Below, in pieces: positions 6,378-11,351 of a stretch of DNA of 11,351 nt. A program made the translations under genes and the position numbers. The DNA is from CAHJXF01 sp039936235 (lineage in GTDB: Bacteria > Pseudomonadota > Gammaproteobacteria > Burkholderiales > Burkholderiaceae_D), in assembly GCA_039936235.1 (NCBI GenBank), contig JBDTIS010000009.1, positions 1 through 11,351 on the forward strand. Reading direction: 5' to 3'. Within the stretch, counting starts at the first letter, position 1, and each line of letters begins with the position of its first letter. A model generated the notes under the pieces. It had not been told where the DNA came from. It saw only the letters and a list, made by a program, of their open reading frames with translations, and ran no database searches.

Positions 6378-7187
6378 ATGACGAGCACCGGGCAGCGCAT
6401 GCCGACGCTGTACATCCCGCATGGGGCCGGACCCTGCTTCTTCATGGACTGGAACCCGCCCGGCATGTGGCAGCGGATGGGCGACTGGCTGCGCGGCGCG
6501 ATGGCGGACCTGCCGGCGAGGCCGACCACGATCCTGATGGTGTCGGCGCATTGGGAAGAGCCGCAGTTCACCGTCGGCGATGCGGCGCAGCCCGGCATGC
6601 TGTTCGACTACAGCGGCTTCCCGCCGCACACCTACCAGTTCCGCTATGGGTCCCCCGGCAGCCCCGAGGTCGCGAAGCGCGTGCGTAGTCTGCTCGACGA
6701 CGCCGGGCTGCAGCACGGCGCGAACGGCGAGCGCGGCTACGATCACGGAATGTTCATCCCGCTGATGCTGATGGCGCCGGAAGCCGACATCCCGGTAGTG
6801 CAGCTATCGCTGCGCAGCGGCCTCGATCCGCACGAGCACGTCGCTGCGGGACGCGCCCTGCAGCCGCTGCGCGACGAAGGCGTCTTCATCGTCGGCAGCG
6901 GGATGAGCTTCCACAACATGCGTGGTTACGGCAACCCGCGCTATGGCCCGGTGTCCGACCGCTTCGACGACTGGCTGGCCGAGACCGTGACGATCGCCGA
7001 TCCCGACGCACGCGCTCAGGCGCTGTCCGCCTGGGCCGCTCATCCCGACGGCCGGCCGTCGCATCCGCGCGAAGAGCATCTGATCCCGTTGATGGTCGTG
7101 TCCGGCAGTGGCGGCAACTCGTCCGGCCGGCGCGTATTCAGCGATCGCGTGATGGAGACGACCGTCTCGGCGTTCCGCTTCGGCTGA
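6378..7187 (+). CDS. DODA/LigB-type extradiol aromatic ring-opening dioxygenase
   Basis: A 269-residue cytoplasmic protein of the class III extradiol dioxygenase family (LigB fold; relatives include plant DOPA 4,5-dioxygenase and E. coli YgiD). Family marks in order: YIPHGAGPCFF (His15), MVSAHWEEP (His58), GYDHGMFIPL (His123), GSGMSFHNMRGYG (His179) and HPREEHLIPL (His234). By analogy His15, His58 and His234 hold the metal and His179 is the likely acid/base residue. It would open a catecholic ring using a divalent metal (iron or zinc in relatives) and O2; the actual substrate cannot be read. The start at 6378 is chosen because homology begins at about residue 9 and an upstream ATG at 6312 lies within the preceding gene; GGCGGA upstream is a modest ribosome site. 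Follows the DUF6899 gene by 16 bases. No other aromatic catabolism gene is present, so it may serve a side or detoxifying role. Confidence 0.92.
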   Translation: MTSTGQRMPTLYIPHGAGPCFFMDWNPPGMWQRMGDWLRGAMADLPARPTTILMVSAHWEEPQFTVGDAAQPGMLFDYSGFPPHTYQFRYGSPGSPEVAKRVRSLLDDAGLQHGANGERGYDHGMFIPLMLMAPEADIPVVQLSLRSGLDPHEHVAAGRALQPLRDEGVFIVGSGMSFHNMRGYGNPRYGPVSDRFDDWLAETVTIADPDARAQALSAWAAHPDGRPSHPREEHLIPLMVVSGSGGNSSGRRVFSDRVMETTVSAFRFG

Positions 7188-7216
7188 ACGGCAGTCTGGC
7201 TTCGCTGCACGAATCG

Positions 7217-7230
7217 GCCGCGGGCGCGGC
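7217..7230. repeat. Short GC-rich inverted repeat after the dioxygenase gene
   Basis: GCCGC (7217-7221) and GCGGC (7226-7230) pair across a 4-base loop, 30 bases after the dioxygenase stop. No T-run follows. It may help end the transcript but could be chance in such GC-rich DNA. Confidence 0.2.
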
Positions 7231-7333
7231 TACCGTCGTCCACCGATCGCGTGCATGATCGCGACGACATCGCTGTTCCCATCCGCTTCGGCAGCGTACC
7301 GACGCGGAACCACCCTTCAGGAAGCCACCGAAC

Positions 7334-7912
7334 ATGTCCCGCACTCCCGCTTCACGTCTTCGCCTCGCCGCCGCGGTCGCCTGCATCGCGCTGTCCGGAT
7401 CGGCAGCGGGCGCGCTCGACTTCCCTGCGCTGATCGGGCAGGCCGACACGGCGTCCGACGCGACCGTCTATCTCGTCCCCCCGATGGCGCTGTTCCGCAT
7501 GGCGCTCGACGAGCCGCGGATGCAGTCGGCCAGTTGCCGCTACACGACCACCGACCCGGCCGCGATCCGCGCGCTCGTTGGCCTGCTGCGGGCCAGCGAC
7601 ATCAGCGGCAACGAGGTCTATCAGCGGCCGGACGTGCGCGAAGGCATCTACCTGACTCTCGCCGACGGCACGCAGTTCAAGCTTCTCCTGCAGGACAATT
7701 TCGGCGGGAAACTGCCGGTGCGTGGCGTCGCCGAGACGTCGAACGGCGGCGACTTGCATACGGTCAGCGTGACGACGAAGTCGACACTGGCCACCGCGGT
7801 ACGCGAATGGGCGGCTACGCGCGGCGGCGCGGGGACCGGGTCGGCCTGCAGTCGCCAGTCGGCGGTGGCCGGACCCACCGCCCCCCCGGAGATGATCGCC
7901 CCGCCGCGCTGA
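7334..7912 (+). CDS. Secreted protein of unknown function
   Basis: A 192-residue protein with a signal peptide (Arg-containing start, hydrophobic core about 11-21, likely cleavage after SAAGA near residue 27). The mature part has two cysteines (68 and 172), which could form a disulfide in the periplasm. Readable stretches are SASCRYTTTDPAAIRALVGLL (split 65-74 and 75-85), then REGIYLTLADGTQFKLLLQDNFGG (102-114 and 115-125), which look like a small alpha/beta domain. The tail is Pro/Ala-rich. I recognise no family. AGGAAG at 7319-7324 precedes the ATG by 9 bases and supports the start. It follows the dioxygenase after 146 bases and is convergent with hldD, so it is probably a separate transcript. 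A run of seven C at 7881-7887 lies in its last codons. Confidence 0.75.
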   Translation: MSRTPASRLRLAAAVACIALSGSAAGALDFPALIGQADTASDATVYLVPPMALFRMALDEPRMQSASCRYTTTDPAAIRALVGLLRASDISGNEVYQRPDVREGIYLTLADGTQFKLLLQDNFGGKLPVRGVAETSNGGDLHTVSVTTKSTLATAVREWAATRGGAGTGSACSRQSAVAGPTAPPEMIAPPR

Positions 7913-7919
7913 CCCTGCG

Positions 7920-7929
7920 GCCCGCGGGC
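7920..7929. repeat. Self-complementary 10-mer between convergent genes
   Basis: GCCCGCGGGC is a perfect palindrome in the 19-base gap between the stops of the secreted protein gene and hldD. It might contribute to ending transcription from both sides, but it has no T-runs and no loop outside its own centre. Confidence 0.2.
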
Positions 7930-7931
7930 GC

Positions 7932-8921
7932 TCAGGCCGTCGTGGCGAGCCAGTCGACGTAGCGCGAGACGCCCTCTTCCACCGTGAGGAAGTCGGCGTC
8001 GTAGCCGGCGGCCCGCAGCCTGGCGATGTCGGCCTGCGTGAAGCTCTGGTACTTGCCCTTCAGCGCCTCGGGGAAGGGCACGTACTCGATCAGGCCTTCG
8101 GTCACCAGCGCTTCGAGCGTCAGCGCCGCTTCGCCGTCGTGGCGACGCCGGCTGTTGACGACGGCCATCGCCACATCGTTGAAGGTCTGCGCGCGGCCGG
8201 TGCCGAGGTTGTAGATGCCCGACGTGCCGTGGTCGAGGAAATGCAGGTTGACCCTGACGACGTCTTCCACCGACACGAAGTCGCGTTGCTGCATGCCGTC
8301 GCCGTAGCCATCCCAGCCTTCGAACAACTTGACGCGACCGTCGACCCCGAACTGGTTGAAGTTGTGGAACGCGACCGAGGCCATGCGACCCTTGTGCGAC
8401 TCACGCGGGCCGTAGACGTTGAAATAACGGAAACCCGCGATCTGATGCTTGGCGTCGGTCAGCCGTTTGCGGACGATCTGGTCGAACAGGAACTTCGAAT
8501 AGCCGTAGACGTTGAGCGGCCGTTCCGCGCCGCGCTCCTCGACGAAGCGTGGACCCGCGCCGTAGATCGCAGCCGACGACGCATACAGGAACGGCACCCT
8601 TTGCCCGCTGCACGCTTCGATCAGCGCCAGCGAATAGCGGTAGTTGTTCTCCATCATGTAGTGGCCGTCGGTCTCCATCGTGTCCGAACAGGCACCCTGG
8701 TGAAACACCGCGTCGACCTTGCCGAACTCCGCGCGTGCGAAACGCGCGACGAAGTCGAACCGGTCGAGATAGTCGGCGATCTCGCAGTCGACCAGGTTGT
8801 GGAACTTGTCCGCCTGGGTCATATCGTCGACGGCGACGATGTCGGTCACACCGCGCTCGTTGAGCGCCTTGACGAGATTGCTGCCGATGAAGCCGGCAGC
8901 GCCGGTGACGATGAAGGTCAT
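7932..8921 (-). CDS. hldD: ADP-L-glycero-D-manno-heptose 6-epimerase
   Basis: A 329-residue short-chain dehydrogenase-type epimerase that turns ADP-D-glycero-D-manno-heptose into the L-glycero form used for the LPS inner core; cytoplasmic, NADP-dependent, multimeric in E. coli. It shows the nucleotide-binding GAAGFIGSNLVKAL at 7-20, the HQGACSDTMETDG segment (74-86), Ser115/116 in YASSAAIYG, the catalytic pair Tyr139 and Lys143 in NVYGYSKFLFD, and Lys177 in GPRESHKGRMAS, matching the second base of the E. coli enzyme. Length and ends agree with the family (about 310-335). The start at 8921 gives MTFIVTGAAGFIG, the usual N-terminus, though the ribosome site is weak. Other heptose genes (hldE, gmhA, gmhB) are not in the window. 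It is convergent with the secreted protein gene and lies downstream of, and on the same strand as, the dehydrogenase gene. Confidence 0.97.
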   Translation of the reverse strand: MTFIVTGAAGFIGSNLVKALNERGVTDIVAVDDMTQADKFHNLVDCEIADYLDRFDFVARFARAEFGKVDAVFHQGACSDTMETDGHYMMENNYRYSLALIEACSGQRVPFLYASSAAIYGAGPRFVEERGAERPLNVYGYSKFLFDQIVRKRLTDAKHQIAGFRYFNVYGPRESHKGRMASVAFHNFNQFGVDGRVKLFEGWDGYGDGMQQRDFVSVEDVVRVNLHFLDHGTSGIYNLGTGRAQTFNDVAMAVVNSRRRHDGEAALTLEALVTEGLIEYVPFPEALKGKYQSFTQADIARLRAAGYDADFLTVEEGVSRYVDWLATTA

Positions 8922-8954
8922 GGGGGATTGGGCCTGAAATGGCTGCGTGGCGCC

Positions 8955-8960
8955 ATCATA
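8955..8960 (-). promoter_or_regulatory. Candidate -10 element for hldD
   Basis: On the minus strand this reads TATGAT, five of six matches to the sigma-70 -10 consensus, with a predicted start of transcription about 27 bases before the hldD ATG. No good -35 is visible. The 207 bases between hldD and the dehydrogenase gene otherwise show nothing I can name; a 67-codon plus-strand frame there looks non-coding. Confidence 0.35.
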
Positions 8961-9128
8961 GCGACCTCAGACCAGGTACTGCGGATCGGTCGGGATCTGC
9001 ATCGCGGTTACCAAATGATCGGTCGGACTTCGTCAACCACATCCGGTGCGGTCTCGTCAACGATCTGCCGCTGCTCGAGCGGACCTGCAGTGATGTCAAG
9101 GTCGTGTCGTATCGCCGGTGCCGCGCGG

Positions 9129-10844
9129 TCAAGGCGCGCTGATCCGGGTGACGTCGCCGCGCGTCAGCACGTACAGCGCGCCGTCGATGCCGAACTGCAG
9201 GTCGACCGGCGAGCCGGTCAGGCTGGCGAACGCATAGGCCGCGTTGCCGTTGGCCAGGTCGATGCGTCCGACGAACCGGCTCACGTAGTCCGCGAAGTAG
9301 TACTGGTCGCGATAGCCCGCAGGGAACGGCCCGCCTCCAGGATGGAAGGCACCGCCGGAAATCGCGAAGCCCTTGAAGAAACCGCCGGGTCCCGAGCCGG
9401 GCGGCACGGCATCGACATGCTTGTAGGTGAACAGCGGGCCGGTCATCGATCCGGTGACGCCTTCGGGTCCCTCGGAGGCGGGCCATCCGTAGTTCGCCCC
9501 TGCCGCGCCGACGTCGACCTCCTCCCAGGTGTTTTCGCCGACGTCGTTGATGTGGATGCGGCCGGTACCTGGCTGGACGGCGAACGTGTAAGGATTGCGC
9601 AGCCCGTAGGCCCACACCGCGCGAGCGACGCCGGTCTGAGTCGCGTAGAACGGATTGTCAATCGGGATGCTGCCGTCTTCGTTGAAGCGCAGCAGCTTGC
9701 CGAACGGCAGGCTCAGGTCCTGCGCCTGAACCTTGTTCGCGTTCTCTCCCACGCCGACGTACAGCTTGCGGTCGGCGCCGAAGTGCATCCCGCCGCCGTT
9801 GTGATTGGTGGCAGCCGACAGGTTCGGCAGGTCCACCAGCGCCGTCTCGCTGCCGGCGGCCGCCATGTCGCCGGCGGCCGTGAACCGACTGATCCGGTTG
9901 TGCGAGCCGCCGTCACCCTGGCGTGTCGAATAGACATAGACGTAGCCGTTTTGAGCGAAGTCGGGATGCAGGGTCACGCCGATCAGCCCGCGTTCGCCTG
10001 CCGAATCGACGGCGAGCGTGACGAACGGTGTCGCGAGCAGCACGCCGTTCTTCACGACGCGCAGCGTGCCGCCCTGCTCCGCGACGAAGAAGCGCCCGTC
10101 CTGCGCCTGCGCGAAGGCCGTCGCATTCGACAGGCCGGTGACCCAGGCTTCGTTGCGGGTGAAGCCGGCCGGCTGCGTGACAATGCCGCCGAACCGCACC
10201 AGCGCCGTCGACCAGCCCGACCGGTTGCCGGCCGCGTCGCTGGCGCGAGCGCGCAGCACATGCTGTCCCGATGGAAACTGGCTGGTGTCGACCGTCGTGG
10301 CATAAGGCGCGGTCGTGTCGACGCTGCCGATCATCACACCGTCGATCTGGAACGCGACACCGGCCACCGCCACGTTGTCGGTCGCCGTGGCGCTGACGGC
10401 GACGCTTCCCACGAGGCCGTCCTGCAGCGCGACCGGCGCGACCAGCGCGGCCGTCGGCGGCACGACATCCGCGGCGACCGGCGGGCTGATCACGATGGTT
10501 GCGGCCGCGCTGGTCGTGGCGGCGCCGCGCGTGTCGGTGGCACGCGCAGTCAGGCTGTAGGTCGCGGCGGCGACCGGTGTCCACGTGAACGCGTACGGAG
10601 CGCTCGCGTCTTCGCCGAGTCTGGTCGCCCCATCGAAGAACTCGACCCGCGCGACACCGTCGTCGGGGTCGGCCGCCATCGCGGTCAGCGTGATCGCCGC
10701 GCCGGCCGTACCGGTCGCCGGCGCGCCGATCGTCACTGTCGGCGGCAGGTTCGTCACAGGATCGCCGTCGCTGCCGCCACAGGCGGCCAGCAGTGTCGCG
10801 GCCAGCGTCACGCACGCACGGGCGGATCGGGTGCGCAGTTGCAT
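9129..10844 (-). CDS. Lipoprotein with two Ig-like domains and a glucose/sorbosone (PQQ-type) dehydrogenase domain
   Basis: 571 residues from ATG 10844. A signal peptide ends in the lipobox LLAAC (Cys22), so the protein should be lipid-anchored in the envelope. Two bacterial Ig-like domains follow: about 34-120 (PPTVTIGAP, VARVEFFDGATRLGEDASAP) and about 129-219 (VAGVAFQIDGVMIGSVDTTAP, split at 160-169 and 170-180). Residues about 224-570 form a six-bladed propeller of the soluble glucose dehydrogenase (GSDH) family: RFFVAEQGGTLRV, GLIGVTLHPDFAQNGYVYVY, NHNGGGMHFGADRKLYVGVG, GLRNPYTFAVQP, WEEVDVGAAGANYGWP, GGAFHPGG and FADYVSRFVGRIDL. His348 and Arg416 align with the catalytic His and a key Arg of A. 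calcoaceticus s-GDH. It may oxidise a sugar or related alcohol with PQQ; many relatives have no proven activity or cofactor, so substrate and PQQ use are open. An upstream in-frame ATG at 10883 is rejected: GAGAGAG precedes 10844 and the signal peptide starts there. Confidence 0.92.
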   Translation of the reverse strand: MQLRTRSARACVTLAATLLAACGGSDGDPVTNLPPTVTIGAPATGTAGAAITLTAMAADPDDGVARVEFFDGATRLGEDASAPYAFTWTPVAAATYSLTARATDTRGAATTSAAATIVISPPVAADVVPPTAALVAPVALQDGLVGSVAVSATATDNVAVAGVAFQIDGVMIGSVDTTAPYATTVDTSQFPSGQHVLRARASDAAGNRSGWSTALVRFGGIVTQPAGFTRNEAWVTGLSNATAFAQAQDGRFFVAEQGGTLRVVKNGVLLATPFVTLAVDSAGERGLIGVTLHPDFAQNGYVYVYSTRQGDGGSHNRISRFTAAGDMAAAGSETALVDLPNLSAATNHNGGGMHFGADRKLYVGVGENANKVQAQDLSLPFGKLLRFNEDGSIPIDNPFYATQTGVARAVWAYGLRNPYTFAVQPGTGRIHINDVGENTWEEVDVGAAGANYGWPASEGPEGVTGSMTGPLFTYKHVDAVPPGSGPGGFFKGFAISGGAFHPGGGPFPAGYRDQYYFADYVSRFVGRIDLANGNAAYAFASLTGSPVDLQFGIDGALYVLTRGDVTRISAP

Positions 10845-10982
10845 GGCATCTCTCTCGCAGTCGCCAGGTCGCGGTATGCTCAAAGGCGTCGCGCAGTATG
10901 ACGCCTAATCTTGCGGCCGATGACGTGTCGCTGGTTTGTTGCCAGTCGAACATCGGTTCCGACTGATGGAGCGACCGTGAGG

Positions 10983-11012
10983 CTTCAACCAGTCTGTCGG
11001 ATGGTTGCGAAG
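10983..11012. repeat. Imperfect inverted repeat (long hairpin)
   Basis: CTTCAACCA (10983-10991) pairs with TGGTT (11002-11006) and GAAG (11009-11012), with a two-base bulge (GC) and a 10-base loop; the alternative six-base perfect stem is CAACCA/TGGTTG. It could be an RNA hairpin on either strand or an operator. Confidence 0.4.
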
Positions 11013-11044
11013 TCCACGCATTCATCGTCAATCGGGGCGAATCA

Positions 11045-11067
11045 GACCTGCGATCGAGTTGCAGGTC
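11045..11067. repeat. Perfect 7-base inverted repeat
   Basis: GACCTGC (11045-11051) and GCAGGTC (11061-11067) are exact complements across a 9-base spacer. The centre-to-centre spacing of the half sites is 16 bases, compatible with a dimeric regulator operator as well as with an RNA hairpin. No T-run follows on the plus strand. Confidence 0.4.
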
Positions 11068-11221
11068 GCTAATCCCTCAAGCGGATCTCGTTTGATCAAC
11101 CAACGCAGTACGGCCCGCATCAAAGCTGGTCGAGCAGACCGTCCCTATTGGCCATGACTGGCCACTTGCTGCCGATCACCGAGGCTCCGATCCACAGCGG
11201 GATCTCGGCATTGCCGCCTTC

Positions 11222-11239
11222 TGACGGTCGTGACGGTCG
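11222..11239 (+). repeat. Tandem 9-base direct repeat before the partial gene
   Basis: TGACGGTCG occurs twice head to tail, ending 15 bases before ATG 11255, just ahead of the ribosome site. It may be a direct-repeat binding site or a slippage duplication. Confidence 0.5.
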
Positions 11240-11242
11240 CAC

Positions 11243-11250
11243 GAAGGGGA
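11243..11250 (+). promoter_or_regulatory. Ribosome binding site of the partial gene at the right edge
   Basis: GAAGGGGA lies about 4 bases before ATG 11255 and supports reading the last 97 bases as the start of a gene. Confidence 0.5.
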
Positions 11251-11254
11251 ACGG

Positions 11255-11351
11255 ATGAAACTACGATCCGAAAAGAAGTCTCGACGCGCCCGCATCGGGC
11301 GTGCGATCGTGGCACTCGTCCTCCTCGGCGCCGGCGCCGCGCTGACTCTGC
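11255..11351 (+). CDS. Start of an exported or membrane-anchored protein (cut by the window edge)
   Basis: Thirty-two codons are visible, open to the edge. The first 16 residues are very basic (Lys2, Arg4, Lys7, Lys8, Arg10, Arg11, Arg13, Arg16), followed by a hydrophobic stretch AIVALVLLGAGAALTL. That is the pattern of a signal peptide or an N-terminal membrane anchor with the basic side in the cytoplasm. A good ribosome site precedes the ATG, and the codons have GC-rich third positions from residue 10 onward. Nothing about the function can be said from this fragment. It is divergent from the dehydrogenase lipoprotein across 410 bases. Confidence 0.6.
   Translation, partial: MKLRSEKKSRRARIGRAIVALVLLGAGAALTL

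Larger units (their letters stand above)
10845..11254. other. Non-coding stretch between divergent genes
   Basis: These 410 bases separate the minus-strand dehydrogenase start from a plus-strand partial gene and must hold both promoters. By eye they are less GC-rich than the flanking genes. No frame here has a recognisable protein or a convincing start and ribosome site; a minus-strand frame that stays open through 11031 is a continuation of a shadow of the dehydrogenase gene. It holds two sizeable inverted repeats and one tandem repeat (separate entries). I found no clear -35/-10 pair on either strand. It could carry an untranslated regulatory leader or the worn remains of a lost gene. Confidence 0.6.

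Noticed and set aside
8939..9142. A 67-codon plus-strand frame between hldD and the dehydrogenase gene
   Set aside because: No ribosome site, no recognisable features and it runs into the end of the dehydrogenase gene. The stretch is better explained as the hldD promoter region.
8139..10901. A 920-codon plus-strand open frame
   Set aside because: It is antisense to hldD and to the dehydrogenase lipoprotein, both firmly identified. Low-complexity Arg/Val/Asp-rich translation is typical of antisense frames in GC-rich DNA.
11148..11166. Doubled TGGCCA as a possible recombination or attachment site
   Set aside because: Two copies of a six-base palindrome separated by four bases are too little to claim an attachment site, and no integrase is present.
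1..11351. Search for CRISPR arrays, tRNA or rRNA genes, insertion sequences and toxin-antitoxin or defence genes
   Set aside because: No regularly spaced repeats, no conserved RNA gene sequences, no transposase and no defence-type domains were seen.

Overview
The window is GC-rich chromosomal DNA with high-GC third codon positions throughout, so antisense frames stay open for long stretches. The recognisable genes (argininosuccinate lyase divergent from an AlgZ/AlgR-type two-component pair, a heptose epimerase, an ECF sigma/anti-sigma pair, a periplasmic quinoprotein-type dehydrogenase) point to a Gram-negative proteobacterium, most likely a betaproteobacterium. That placement is inferred from protein character and gene order, not from a marker gene such as rRNA. 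I see no rRNA or tRNA gene, no insertion sequence and no CRISPR array.

Layout. (1) 138-2436, plus strand: a tight three-gene unit made of a secreted protein of unknown function, an ECF-type sigma factor, and a single-pass membrane protein that overlaps the sigma gene and is probably its anti-sigma factor. (2) 2446-3858, minus strand: argH, convergent with the sigma operon. (3) 3994-5999, plus strand: a LytS/AlgZ-type histidine kinase and a LytTR/AlgR-type response regulator that overlap by 4 bases. They are divergent from argH, as in the argH-algZ-algR arrangement known from Pseudomonas. The hemC gene that follows algR there is absent here. (4) 6095-7187, plus strand: a small protein of the DUF6899 type and a DODA/LigB-type extradiol dioxygenase, 16 bases apart. 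(5) 7334-7912, plus strand: a secreted protein I do not recognise. (6) 7932-8921, minus strand: hldD, encoding ADP-L-glycero-D-manno-heptose 6-epimerase for LPS inner core sugar. (7) 9129-10844, minus strand: a lipoprotein with two bacterial Ig-like domains followed by a glucose/sorbosone dehydrogenase (PQQ-type beta-propeller) domain. (8) 10845-11254: a 410-base non-coding stretch, less GC-rich to the eye, with several inverted repeats and a tandem 9-mer. (9) 11255 to the window edge: the first 32 codons of another exported or membrane-anchored protein.

How the parts fit. Envelope biology is the common thread: an ECF regulon with a secreted partner, AlgZR-type surface signalling, LPS heptose supply and exported proteins. 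argH and the dioxygenase are cytoplasmic metabolic genes. Most genes belong to known families. The least described pieces are the secreted protein and the zinc-motif-free anti-sigma candidate flanking the ECF sigma factor, the small DUF6899 protein paired with the dioxygenase, the secreted protein at 7334, and the structured non-coding stretch near the right end. I found no convincing evidence for a wholly new multi-gene system.
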